Below are positions 32,328 through 40,468 of a stretch of DNA of 64,000 nt, piece after piece. Each line of letters opens with the position of its first letter. Position 1 is the stretch's first letter. The translations under genes were made by a program, and so were the position numbers. The notes below the pieces were generated by a model. That model saw nothing but the letters and a program-made list of their open reading frames with translations, was not told the origin of the DNA and ran no database searches. This DNA comes from Amorphoplanes friuliensis DSM 7358 (GTDB taxonomy: Bacteria; Actinomycetota; Actinomycetes; Mycobacteriales; Micromonosporaceae), in the NCBI RefSeq assembly GCF_000494755.1, contig NC_022657.1:3758001-3822000 (forward strand), read 5' to 3'.

Positions 32328-33932
32328 CTACCGCTGGACCGAGGTCCCCTGCAGCAACCGGGCGGCGCCACCGCCGGTGGCTGTTGCGCTCTTCGCCGCC
32401 GCAGCCGTCGGGTCGGGCTGGGGGAGAGGGTCGCACTGCTTGTCGGAGCGGTTGCCCCGGACGCGGTTCGGCAGCGAGCCGTCGGCCAGGTACGCCGCGA
32501 TCGTGTCGTCCACACACGCGATGCCGTTGAGCGAGCCGGCGTGGGTGGTGCCGCCGACACCCTCGACGAGGACCGAGCGCGGGTAGAGCTTGCGCACCTG
32601 GAGACTGCCGGAGTACGGCGTCGCCGCGTCCTTCGTCTCGCTGATGAGCAGGATCGGCGGGGTCTTCTTGCCGCTGATCCGCACGGGCTTGCCCACGTCA
32701 CCCTTCCAGTACAGGCAGGGGGCATTGAACCAGGCGTTGCCCCAGGTCAGGAACGGCGCCTTGGCGTAGGTACGCCAGTTGTCGCGGCGCCACTTGTCCC
32801 AGCTCTGCGGCCACTTGACGTCGGTGCACTGGGTGGCGAGGTACATCGCGTAGCCGTTGTCGGTGCCGGGGCCCTGCGGGTAGCCGCCGTCGTAGAGCGC
32901 CTTCACCGGGGCGTAGTCGCTGTTGTTCACCAGTGCCGCGAACGCGTCGGCGATGTCGGTCCACTCGAAGACGTAGTACGCCGCCGAGGTGAACACGTCG
33001 GCCCACTCGTCGGGGCCGATGACGCCGCCCGCGGGTGCCTTCCGGAGCTTCTCCAGGGTCGCGTAGTACTTCTTCTCGACCGCCTTGCCGGTCGTGCCCA
33101 GGTGGTAGACCGAGTCGTACCTGGCGATCCAGTTCCAGTACACCTTGGAGTTGGCGTCGAAGGCGGTGTCCTGGGCCAGGTTGGCGTCGTACCAGACGCC
33201 GCGGGGGTCCACGTTGCCGTCCAGCACCATCCGGCGTACCCGGTCGGGGTGCAGGGTGCTGTAGACCTGGCCCAGGTAGGTGCCGTAGGAGAAGCCGTAG
33301 AAGTTGATCTGCTTGGCGCCCAGGGCCTTGCGGATGCTCTCCATGTCGGCCACCGTGTCGGTGGTCTTGACGTGGTCCAGCAGCGCGCCGCCGGCCTTCG
33401 CGCACTCCTGCGCGTACGTCTTGGAGCGGTTGAGCCAGGTCTTCTCCAGCGACCGGGTCACCGGAACGTAGTACGGCCGGTTGTACGCCGTGGTCAGCTC
33501 GCCGTCGCAGGTCAGGGACGGTTCGCTGGAGCCGACACCGCGGGGGTCCCAGCCGATCCAGTCGTAGTCGCTGCCGACGTCGTCCGGGACGTACTCGCCG
33601 AGCACCGACAGCGTCAGGCCCGAGCCGCCGGGACCGCCGGGGTTCGTCAGCATGACGCCCTGGTAGTCGGCGGCCGACGACTTGTGCACGATCCGCGACA
33701 CGGCCAGCTTGATCTTGGTGCCGCCCGGACGGCTGTAGTCCAGCGGCACCGTGAGCAGGCCGCACTGCGCGTTGCGGGACTGGAGCCCGGGGCTCTCGCA
33801 CTGTCCCCACGAGATCGGCGCCGGCGTGAAGCCGGACTCGCCGCGAGCCGGTGCGGCCTGCACCGGCGCCGCTGCCACCGCGCCGCCGGCGGTGAGGCCG
33901 GCGACGACGAGGGCGGCCAGGAGTCTTCTCAT
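32328..33932 (-). CDS. Secreted tripeptidyl-aminopeptidase-like alpha/beta hydrolase
   Basis: A 534-residue exported peptidase of the S33 / TAP family. ATG 33932 gives a signal (MRRLLAALVVAGLTAGGAVA, Ala-X-Ala near residue 27). The alpha/beta hydrolase core has the oxyanion region NPGGPGGSGL, DPRGVGSS and the nucleophile elbow FYGFSYGTYLG. The TAP-like C-terminal domain holds ILLISETKDAATPYSG (acid) and GGTTHAGSL (His). Such enzymes release tripeptides from protein N-termini in the mycelial surroundings. The upstream ATG codon (34124) was rejected because it precedes the signal peptide by 64 unstructured residues. Confidence 0.9.
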   Translation of the reverse strand: MRRLLAALVVAGLTAGGAVAAAPVQAAPARGESGFTPAPISWGQCESPGLQSRNAQCGLLTVPLDYSRPGGTKIKLAVSRIVHKSSAADYQGVMLTNPGGPGGSGLTLSVLGEYVPDDVGSDYDWIGWDPRGVGSSEPSLTCDGELTTAYNRPYYVPVTRSLEKTWLNRSKTYAQECAKAGGALLDHVKTTDTVADMESIRKALGAKQINFYGFSYGTYLGQVYSTLHPDRVRRMVLDGNVDPRGVWYDANLAQDTAFDANSKVYWNWIARYDSVYHLGTTGKAVEKKYYATLEKLRKAPAGGVIGPDEWADVFTSAAYYVFEWTDIADAFAALVNNSDYAPVKALYDGGYPQGPGTDNGYAMYLATQCTDVKWPQSWDKWRRDNWRTYAKAPFLTWGNAWFNAPCLYWKGDVGKPVRISGKKTPPILLISETKDAATPYSGSLQVRKLYPRSVLVEGVGGTTHAGSLNGIACVDDTIAAYLADGSLPNRVRGNRSDKQCDPLPQPDPTAAAAKSATATGGGAARLLQGTSVQR

Positions 33933-34183
33933 GTCCTGCCTTTCGGTTCGTGACCGGGCCGCCGCTTCTTGGTCCCCACCTGCGGCAGACGCCCGGACGA
34001 AGGCGAGCGTAAGCCCGATCTTCAGCGACCGCGAGTCCACGGACGGGCAAAAAATCGTACGCCCGGGCCACGCGCTTCGCGGCCTTTTCCGGTTACCGAC
34101 GGCAACCGGACGCAATGACGGCAATGCCCTTTACCGGCGTTAGGTTCGTTCCCGGAATGTCCACCACGAGAACGGGGAGAAAG

Positions 34184-35257
34184 ATGAACGGGAACCGGCG
34201 CCTGCTGGCGTTGACGGCAATCGCGGCCATGACGGTGGCGGCACAACTGCAGGGCCTTCCGGCCGCGGCGGCACCGCCGTCCGGCGGCGGATTCGGTGGC
34301 GTGGCCGGGGATTTCAACGGTGACGGCCGCGACGACATAGTCACCTTCACCCGCGGGCCGGCGGCCGACGTCTACGTCGCGTTGTCCAACGGCTCCGCCT
34401 TCACCGGTACCGGAGTCAAATGGCATGACTATTTTGCGGCCGGGACCGAAACGCCGTTGGTGGGTGATTTCAACGGTGACAACAAGGACGACATCGTGAC
34501 GTTCACCCGTGGCGCGGCAGCCGACGTCTACGTCGCCTTGTCGACCGGTTCCTCCTTCACCGGAACGGGCGCCAAATGGCATGACTATTTCGCGGCGGGC
34601 TCGGAGATCCCGGCCGTCGGCGATTTCAACGGTGACGGCAGGGACGACATCGCCACCTTCACCCGCGGTTCCTCGGCCGACGTTTACGTCGCCCTCTCGA
34701 CCGGCTCCGCCTTCTCCGGTACGGGTCAGAAGTGGCACGACTACTTCGCGGCAGGCTCGGAGATCCCGGCCGTCGGCGACTTCACGGGTGACGGCAAGGA
34801 CGACATCGCCACGTTCACCCGGGGCGCGTCGGCGGACGTGTACGTCGCGCGGTCCACGGGTTCGGGGTTCGTGGGCACCGGCGCCAAGTGGCACGACTAC
34901 TTCGCGGCGGGCTCGGAGTTGCCGTCGGTCGGCGACTTCACCGGTGACGGCAAGGACGACATCGTCACCTTCACGCGCGGTTCCTCGGCCGACGTCTACG
35001 TGGCCCGGTCGACGGGTTCGGGGTTCGTGGGCACCGGGGTCAAGTGGCACGACTACTTCGCGGCCGGCTCGGAGATCCCCGGCACCGGCGACTTCACCGG
35101 CGACGGCTTGACCGACATCGCCACGTTCACCCGGGGCGCGGCCGCGGACGTCTTCGTGGCGCGCTCGACCGCCCGGACCTTCGCCGGCACCGGCGTCCGC
35201 TGGCACACCTGGTTCGCCGCCGGATCGGAGCTGCCCCAGCCCGGCGTCCTCTGGTGA
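34184..35257 (+). CDS. Secreted FG-GAP/VCBS repeat protein
   Basis: A 357-residue exported protein from ATG 34184 with GGGGAG upstream. The signal [20 protein letters not shown] ends near residue 35. The rest is six repeats of about 52 residues, each with a Ca-binding loop D-F-N/T-G-D-G/N-x-x-D-D-I followed by [14 protein letters not shown] and [10 protein letters not shown]. This is the beta-propeller blade of integrin-like FG-GAP proteins. A six- or seven-bladed propeller is likely, though one blade could be shared. No catalytic motif, so it probably binds a ligand outside the cell. Confidence 0.88.
   Translation: MNGNRRLLALTAIAAMTVAAQLQGLPAAAAPPSGGGFGGVAGDFNGDGRDDIVTFTRGPAADVYVALSNGSAFTGTGVKWHDYFAAGTETPLVGDFNGDNKDDIVTFTRGAAADVYVALSTGSSFTGTGAKWHDYFAAGSEIPAVGDFNGDGRDDIATFTRGSSADVYVALSTGSAFSGTGQKWHDYFAAGSEIPAVGDFTGDGKDDIATFTRGASADVYVARSTGSGFVGTGAKWHDYFAAGSELPSVGDFTGDGKDDIVTFTRGSSADVYVARSTGSGFVGTGVKWHDYFAAGSEIPGTGDFTGDGLTDIATFTRGAAADVFVARSTARTFAGTGVRWHTWFAAGSELPQPGVLW
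34304..35239 (+). repeat. Six 156-bp coding repeats (FG-GAP blades)
   Basis: The GDF codons of successive blades recur every 156 bp from 34307 and 34463 onward. Blades are so alike in DNA (long shared runs around the WHDYFAAG codons) that recent copying or gene conversion inside the gene is likely. The first and last blades are the most diverged. Confidence 0.85.
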
Positions 35258-35266
35258 GCTGACACG

Positions 35267-35296
35267 ACGGCCGTCCCGCCCCCGCGGGACGGCCGT
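35267..35296 (+). terminator. Rho-independent-type terminator
   Basis: ACGGCCGTCCCGC (35267-35279) pairs with GCGGGACGGCCGT (35284-35296) around a 4-nt loop, with a T run (TTT) after the stem. It follows the FG-GAP gene by 10 nt. Confidence 0.88.
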
Positions 35297-35354
35297 TTGC
35301 CGATCTGACAAAGTTTCGTGCGACCAGGACAAACAGTCGGGCAGAGTGGCGCCC

Positions 35355-36143
35355 ATGAACGACGAGTTCGACGCCGTGCTGGCCGCGGTGGGCCCCCGTT
35401 TGAGGGAGCTGCGCCGGCGCCGCGGATCAACTCTGACCGCCCTCGCCGAGTCGACCGGCATCCCGATCAGCACGCTGTCGCGGCTGGAGTCCGGTCAGCG
35501 CCGGCCCGCGCTCGACCTGCTGCTGCCGCTGGCCAAGGCCTTCCAGGTGCCGCTCGACGATCTGGTCGGGGCTCCGGCCAGCGGCGACCCCCGGGTCTTC
35601 CCCCGCCCGGTCACCCGCTTCGGCCTGACGGTCATCCCGCTCACCCGCAAACCCGGCGGACTGCAGGCGTTCAAGATGGTCCTGCCCGCGGGGCCGGCCG
35701 ACCGGGAGCCCGATCCGAAGTCCCACGAGGGCTACCACTGGCTCTACGTCCTCAACGGCCGGCTGCGCCTCGTGCTCGGCGACCAGAGTTTGGTCCTGAG
35801 CAGCGGGGAGGTCGCGGAGTTCGACACCCATCTCCCGCACTGGTTCGGCACGGCCGACACCCACCCGGTCGAGCTCCTCAGCATCCTCGGCCCGCAGGGT
35901 GAACGCTTCCACCTGCGGGCGAGCTCACGGCGTCACGGCCAGGAGGAAGAGGACAAAGGCCGCGAGCGCCGCGCCCGCGCGGACGGTGTCGAGGCGTTCC
36001 CAGCGGGTGACCAGGGTGCGCCAGTCCGGCGGCGGGGCCTGCGGGTCCCAGGTGAGGACGGCACTGTTGATCGGGACGGTCCCGCCGAAGGTCGTCACGG
36101 CCCACACCAGCAGGGCGGCGAGTCCGGCGTACCGGAGAAGTGA
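35355..36143 (+). CDS. XRE-family regulator with cupin domain, extended C-terminus
   Basis: The N-terminal helix-turn-helix runs LRELRRRRGSTLTALAESTGIPISTLSRLESGQRRPALDLLL (residues ~18-58). A cupin sensor follows, with GYHWLYVLNGRLRLVLGDQSLVLSSGEVAEFDTHLPHWFGT. Relatives usually end a few residues after GPQGERFHLRA, at about 190 residues. Here no stop comes until 36143, giving a further ~70 low-complexity residues that are antisense to the DUF1772 gene. A lost stop codon, or a sequencing shift, could explain this. The start could also be GTG 35346. Confidence 0.8.
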   Translation: MNDEFDAVLAAVGPRLRELRRRRGSTLTALAESTGIPISTLSRLESGQRRPALDLLLPLAKAFQVPLDDLVGAPASGDPRVFPRPVTRFGLTVIPLTRKPGGLQAFKMVLPAGPADREPDPKSHEGYHWLYVLNGRLRLVLGDQSLVLSSGEVAEFDTHLPHWFGTADTHPVELLSILGPQGERFHLRASSRRHGQEEEDKGRERRARADGVEAFPAGDQGAPVRRRGLRVPGEDGTVDRDGPAEGRHGPHQQGGESGVPEK

Positions 36144-36359
36144 GCCGTCGGTGATAGAGACCGTGACCGCGAGGGCCGCGGTGAGCAGGAAGACACCCGC
36201 GACCAGGATTCTCATCCGCAGGATGAGCGCCTGGCGGAGCCGGATCTGCGGCTCCGGCTCCACGGCCCCGAGCGGATCACGCAGGGCGAAGCGCACGAGA
36301 ATCTCGAAGCCCGCGAGCAGCCCGGCGAAGAACAACCCGGCGTAAGCAAGATCAGTCAT
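35925..36359 (-). CDS. DUF1772 membrane protein
   Basis: A 144-residue protein from ATG 36359 with four spans (AYAGLFFAGLLAGFEIL, ILVAGVFLLTAALAVTV, YAGLAALLVWAVTTFGGT, AGAALAAFVLFLLAV). The loop NSAVLTWDPQAPPPDWRTLVTRWERLDTVR is the DUF1772 hallmark (N-W-R-x-x-x-x-R-W-x-x-x-H/D-x-x-R). Its role is unknown; many are next to regulators and redox genes. It is convergent with the XRE gene and overlaps its 3' end by 219 nt, which is far more than usual. Confidence 0.85.
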   Translation of the reverse strand: MTDLAYAGLFFAGLLAGFEILVRFALRDPLGAVEPEPQIRLRQALILRMRILVAGVFLLTAALAVTVSITDGSLLRYAGLAALLVWAVTTFGGTVPINSAVLTWDPQAPPPDWRTLVTRWERLDTVRAGAALAAFVLFLLAVTP

Positions 36360-36459
36360 GGACCGAGCTTCGCGGAGACGGCTGACACGCCGCCGACACG
36401 AAGCCCCGGCGCGCTGACACGCATCCATTGACGAATGTCACTGCCGGTCCTACCGTCCT

Positions 36460-36477
36460 GAGGTAAGCGCTTACCTC
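36460..36477. promoter_or_regulatory. 18-bp perfect palindrome, LacI-type operator
   Basis: GAGGTAAGC and GCTTACCTC are perfect 9-bp arms without spacer, with the central AAGCGCTT of LacI/GalR operators. It ends 10 nt before the pectinesterase ATG and just before its GGGAGG ribosome site, so bound repressor would block transcription. Confidence 0.8.
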
Positions 36478-36487
36478 GGGAGGTCCC

Positions 36488-37633
36488 ATGCACCGCCGCA
36501 CCTTGATCCGGCTGGCCGCGACCTCCGGCGCCGCGGTGGCCGCCGGCCTTGCCACCGGCCGTTCCGCGCAGGCCCGTCCAGGCGGGCCGACCACAGCCGA
36601 CGGCTTTCCCGGGCAGGCCCACCCAGGCGGGCGGGTCGCGGCCGACGGCCTTCCCGGGCCGGCCCACCCGGGCCGGCGGATCACGGTCGCGGCCGACGGC
36701 AGCGGTGACGTCACGACCGTCCAGGCCGCGATCGACGCGGTGCCATCCGGGAACACCACCTGCTTCACGATCGACGTGCGGCCGGGTGTCTACACCGGGC
36801 AGGTCATCGTTCCGGCGGACAAGCCGCACGTCCTGCTGCGCGGCCGGGCCACCCGTGCGGAGCAGGTGGTCATCAGCGACGACCGCGCCAACGGCACCCC
36901 GCGCCCCGAAGGTGGCACGTGGGGCACCTCGGGCAGCGCCTCGGTCACCGTCGACGCCTCGGATTTCACTGCCACGAACCTGACGTTCGCCAACACCTTC
37001 GACGAGGCCGCCCACCCGGAGATCACCGGCAGGCAGGCGGTGGCGGTGCTGACCCGCGCTGATCGGCTCGTTTTCGATCACGTCCGGTTCCTCGGCAACC
37101 AGGACACGCTCTACCTCAACAGTCCGGCCGCGGACGTACCCGCCCGGATCTACCTGCGTGGCTGTTACGTCGAGGGTGACGTCGACTTCATCTTCGGCCG
37201 TGGCACGGCCGCCTTCGACCGCTGCCGGATCCACTCGCTGACCCGCGGATCCGAGACCAACAACGGATACGTGACCGCGCCGAGCACGAGCATCACCAAC
37301 CCGTACGGGCTGCTCTTCTCACGCTGCTCGTTCGCCTCCGACGCACCCGCGGCGAGTGTCTTCCTCGGGCGGCCGTGGCATCCGAGCCAGGACCCGAACG
37401 CGATCGGGCAGGCGGTGATCCGGAACTCGGTGCTCGGCGCGCACATCGGCCCGGCGCCGTGGAGCGACTTCGGCACCTGGTCGTGGCGTGACGCGCGGTT
37501 CGCGGAGTTCCGCAACCGCGGCCCCGGCGCGCTGGTGACCCCGGACCGCCCGCAACTCACCGCCGCCGAGGCCACCGGCTACACCGTCGCGTCCTACCTG
37601 GCCGGCACCGACGGCTGGTCACCGCACTGCTGA
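36488..37633 (+). CDS. Pectinesterase (pectin methylesterase), Tat-exported
   Basis: A 381-residue CE8 enzyme that removes methyl esters from pectin. A twin-arginine signal (MHRRTLIRLAATSGAAVAAG) is followed by a Gly/Pro linker that contains an almost exact 45-bp duplication (36580-36669). The beta-helix catalytic part has Q205-D206 in LGNQDTLYL, Asp233 in VDFIFGRG, and Arg295 in FLGRPWHP. These are the PME catalytic residues. A palindromic operator lies immediately upstream. The 3' end overlaps the convergent lyase gene by 15 nt. Confidence 0.94.
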   Translation: MHRRTLIRLAATSGAAVAAGLATGRSAQARPGGPTTADGFPGQAHPGGRVAADGLPGPAHPGRRITVAADGSGDVTTVQAAIDAVPSGNTTCFTIDVRPGVYTGQVIVPADKPHVLLRGRATRAEQVVISDDRANGTPRPEGGTWGTSGSASVTVDASDFTATNLTFANTFDEAAHPEITGRQAVAVLTRADRLVFDHVRFLGNQDTLYLNSPAADVPARIYLRGCYVEGDVDFIFGRGTAAFDRCRIHSLTRGSETNNGYVTAPSTSITNPYGLLFSRCSFASDAPAASVFLGRPWHPSQDPNAIGQAVIRNSVLGAHIGPAPWSDFGTWSWRDARFAEFRNRGPGALVTPDRPQLTAAEATGYTVASYLAGTDGWSPHC

Positions 37634-38530
37634 CCCCAGCGGGAAGAGGCCGGCGCGTGACAGTTGCCCGGGTACTTCGTGGCCGAGCTGGTCGCCCAGG
37701 CGGCGGGCTACCGGCAGCAGCGCGCTGACGTCCACGCCGACGTCGTATCCGCTGCGGCCGAGCAGGTAGAGCAGGTCCTCGGTCGCGATGTTCCCGGTCG
37801 CGTCCGGTGCGAACGGGCATCCGCCGATGCCACCGGCGCTGCTGTCGAGCGCCACCGGCGAGTCCCCGGCCAGCTCGGCAGCCGTCAGAGCGTTGGCATA
37901 ACCGGTGTTGCGGGTGTTGTGGAAATGCCACCGCAACGGCACACCCGGCGCCTCGCTGGCCGCGACTCCGGCCAGCGCCCGCACCTGCGCGGGCACACCG
38001 ACGCCGATGGTGTCGGCCAGGGCCAGCTCGTCGGGTCGTGCCTGCAGGCATCCGGCGACGACCTCGCGGACGCGGCTCACCGGTACCTCACCCTCGAACG
38101 GGCAGCCGAACGCGGCGGCGATCGTCACCGTGGTCCGCAGACCGGCATCCTTGGCCCGCACGGCGATCCGCTGCCACGCCGCGATGCCCTCGGCCGTCGT
38201 GACGCCCTGATTGCGGGTGCTGAAGGTGTCCGTGGCGACGACAACAACGTTGACCTCGTCCAGACCGGCGGCGATCGCCCGGTCGAGACCGCGCTCGTTG
38301 AGCACGAGCCCGATCCAGGACACCTGCCCGCGGGGGAGCCGTGCGGCGACCGCTTCGGCGTCGGCCATCTGCGGGACCCGTTTCGGGTGCACGAAGCTGG
38401 TCGCCTCGATGCGGCGCAGGCCGGCCGCCGCCAGCGACGAGATCAGGGCGACCTTGTCGTCGGTGCTCAGCAGGACGTCCTCGTTCTGCAGCCCGTCACG
38501 CGGGGAGACTTCTACCACCGAAACGCTCAT
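37619..38530 (-). CDS. HMG-CoA-lyase-like aldol lyase
   Basis: A 303-residue DRE-TIM metallolyase. Landmarks: VEVSPRDGLQNE (Arg and Asp binding acyl-CoA and metal), EATSFVHPKRVPQMADA, HFHNTRNTG (metal His pair) and the HMG-CoA lyase signature SSAGGIGGCPFAPDATGN with the catalytic Cys. Such enzymes cut 3-hydroxy-3-methyl-acyl-CoA to acetyl-CoA and a keto acid. With the CoA-transferase across the divergent promoter, a pathway of CoA activation followed by cleavage is likely; the true substrate may be HMG, citramalyl or a related CoA ester. ATG 38530 is preceded by a GntR-type half site. Confidence 0.9.
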   Translation of the reverse strand: MSVSVVEVSPRDGLQNEDVLLSTDDKVALISSLAAAGLRRIEATSFVHPKRVPQMADAEAVAARLPRGQVSWIGLVLNERGLDRAIAAGLDEVNVVVVATDTFSTRNQGVTTAEGIAAWQRIAVRAKDAGLRTTVTIAAAFGCPFEGEVPVSRVREVVAGCLQARPDELALADTIGVGVPAQVRALAGVAASEAPGVPLRWHFHNTRNTGYANALTAAELAGDSPVALDSSAGGIGGCPFAPDATGNIATEDLLYLLGRSGYDVGVDVSALLPVARRLGDQLGHEVPGQLSRAGLFPLGSAVR

Positions 38531-38539
38531 TGCATACAA
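38529..38539. promoter_or_regulatory. GntR-type operator copy 1
   Basis: ATTGCATACAA lies at and just before the lyase start codon. It shares the core TTGCATNCAA with copy 2 at 38592, 63 nt away, in the divergent promoter of the lyase and GntR genes. Confidence 0.5.
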
Positions 38540-38591
38540 CCCACCAACATCATGGACACCCCTCTTGCGGAAACGTCCCGGCAGTGACCAG

Positions 38592-38605
38592 GATTGCATG
38601 CAATC
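38592..38605. promoter_or_regulatory. GntR-type operator copy 2 (perfect palindrome)
   Basis: GATTGCATGCAATC is a perfect 14-bp palindrome of the form bound by FCD-type GntR regulators. It lies 20 nt before the GntR start and would let that protein repress itself and the divergent lyase. Confidence 0.65.
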
Positions 38606-38624
38606 GAGCTGAGCGGGAGGTCCA

Positions 38625-39266
38625 GTGCGACCAGCGGCGGAGCAAGCGGCGCAGTCACTGCGAGAGGAGATCCTCTCGGGGGTGATCGCGTCCGGGACCC
38701 GGCTCGGCGAGGCCGAGTTGGCCAGTCGCCTGTCGGTGAGCCGGACCCCGATCCGCGAGGCGCTCAGCCGGCTCGCCGCCGAAGGGCTGGTCGAGCTGCA
38801 GCCCAACCGGGGCGCCCGTGTTGCCACCTGGTCGACGGACGAGCTGCGGGAGATCTTCGAGCTGCGCCTGCGGCTCGAGCCGTACGCGGTGCGTCAGGCC
38901 GTACCGAAGCTCGGTGCCGGGGAGCTCGCCGAGCTGGACGAGCTCGCCGAGGCCATGCTCCGGATCGGTCGTCCGGGACGGCACCAGGACCTGACCGCGA
39001 TCGTCGACCTCAACCGGCGCTTCCACGGTCTGTTCATCGAGGCGGCCGGCGCGGCACCGCTCGCGGCGGCCCTGCGCGGCGTCACGCACGCGGCCGTGGT
39101 GCACCAGAACTTCCACGACTACGCGCCGGATGCGTTGCTGCGCAGCCTGAACCACCACGTCGAGATGGTCGCCGCGGCCCGCGCGGGTGACGGCGACTGG
39201 GCCGAGGCCATCATGCGCGCCCACCTCTACAACGCCCGCGCCACGATGATCGGGGTGACCGCATGA
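38625..39266 (+). CDS. GntR-family regulator (FCD type)
   Basis: A 213-residue regulator. The winged helix-turn-helix is SLREEILSGVIASGTRLGEAELASRLSVSRTPIREALSRLAAEGLV, and the all-helical FCD ligand domain follows with ELREIFELRLRLEPYAVRQAV, LNRRFHGLFIEAAG and NHHVEMVAAARAGD (metal-binding His residues). The start is GTG 38625 with GGGAGG upstream. It overlaps the CoA-transferase ATG (ATGA), so it heads the catabolic operon and likely senses an acid or amide metabolite. Confidence 0.93.
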   Translation: MRPAAEQAAQSLREEILSGVIASGTRLGEAELASRLSVSRTPIREALSRLAAEGLVELQPNRGARVATWSTDELREIFELRLRLEPYAVRQAVPKLGAGELAELDELAEAMLRIGRPGRHQDLTAIVDLNRRFHGLFIEAAGAAPLAAALRGVTHAAVVHQNFHDYAPDALLRSLNHHVEMVAAARAGDGDWAEAIMRAHLYNARATMIGVTA

Positions 39267-40456
39267 CCCTGCCCCTGGACGACCTGCGAGTGGTCGAGTT
39301 CGGTCAGCTGCTGGCCGGGCCGTTCTGCGGTCAGCTGCTGGGCGACTTCGGTGCCGAGGTCATCAAGGTCGAGGACCCGGCGACGGGTGACCCGATGCGC
39401 CAGTGGGGACGGGAGAAGCCGCACGGCAAGTCGCTGTGGTGGCCGGTCGTCGCCCGCAACAAGAAGTCGATCACCTGCAATCTGCGGGACCCCGAGGGGC
39501 AGGCGCTGATCCGCCGGCTCATCGACACCGCCGACATCGTGGTGGAGAACTTCCGGCCGGGCACCCTCGAACGCTGGGGCATGGCGCCCGAGACGCTGTG
39601 GAAGACCAATCCGGGCCTGATCATCACCCGGGTCACCGGGTACGGCCAGACGGGCCCCTACGCGAGCCGGGCCGGCTTCGGCTCGATCGGCGAGGCGATG
39701 GGCGGCATCCGTTACGTCATGGGTGAGCCCGGCAGCCCGCCCGTCCGCGCCGGGATCTCGCTCGGTGACTCGCTCGCCGCGGTCTACGCCTGTCTGGGCA
39801 CACTCGTCGCGGTGCACAGCCGTGGGCGGACCGGCCGCGGGCAGATCGTCGACTCGGCGATCTACGAGGCGGTGCTGGCGATGATGGAGTCGCTGCTGCC
39901 GGAGTGGGCGGTCGCCGGTTACCAGCGCGAGCGCACCGGCGCGACGCTGCCGAACGTGTCACCGAGCAACGTCTACCCGACCGGTGACGGCGATCTGATC
40001 CTCATCGCCGCCAACCAGGACACGGTGTTCGGGCGGCTGGCCGTCGCGATGGGGGAGCCGGAGCTCGCCGCCGACCCCCGGTACGCGACCCACTCGGCCC
40101 GCGGCGCGGCGATGGCCGAGCTCGACGACCACATCGCCCGCTGGACCTCGGGCCGCGCGGCCGAGGACCTGCTCGGACTGCTGCATGCCAACGGCGTACC
40201 GGCGGGCCGGATCTTCCGGGCGAAGGACATGTTCGGTGACCCGCACTTCGCGGCCCGCGAGGCGATCGTGACCGTGCCCCATCCCGATTTCGGTGAGCTG
40301 CCGATGCAGAACGCAACACCGCGGCTCTCCGAGACCCCGGGAGCCGTCCGCACCGCCGGGCCGGCCCTGGGCGAGCACAACACCGAGATCTACGGCGGAC
40401 TCATCGGTCTGGACGAGACGGAGCAAGCGCGCCTGCGTGCAGCCGGCATCATCTGA
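39263..40456 (+). CDS. CaiB/BaiF (family III) CoA-transferase
   Basis: A 397-residue formyl-CoA-transferase-like enzyme that moves CoA between carboxylic acids. Landmarks: LRVVEFGQLLAGPFCGQLLGDFGAEVIKVEDPATGDP, NKKSITCNLRDPEGQALI, ENFRPGTLERWG and GYGQTGPYASRAGFGSIGEAMGG, with the catalytic Asp region downstream (GISLGDSLAAVYA). It starts inside the GntR stop and is followed 12 nt later by hydantoinase A, so they are cotranscribed. It probably activates the substrate cleaved by the divergent lyase. The exact acid is unknown. Confidence 0.92.
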   Translation: MTLPLDDLRVVEFGQLLAGPFCGQLLGDFGAEVIKVEDPATGDPMRQWGREKPHGKSLWWPVVARNKKSITCNLRDPEGQALIRRLIDTADIVVENFRPGTLERWGMAPETLWKTNPGLIITRVTGYGQTGPYASRAGFGSIGEAMGGIRYVMGEPGSPPVRAGISLGDSLAAVYACLGTLVAVHSRGRTGRGQIVDSAIYEAVLAMMESLLPEWAVAGYQRERTGATLPNVSPSNVYPTGDGDLILIAANQDTVFGRLAVAMGEPELAADPRYATHSARGAAMAELDDHIARWTSGRAAEDLLGLLHANGVPAGRIFRAKDMFGDPHFAAREAIVTVPHPDFGELPMQNATPRLSETPGAVRTAGPALGEHNTEIYGGLIGLDETEQARLRAAGII

Positions 40457-40468
40457 GAAGGGAGCGAG

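Noticed and set aside
38655..39224. Minus-strand frame antisense to GntR
   Set aside because: It is a shadow of the well-supported GntR gene.
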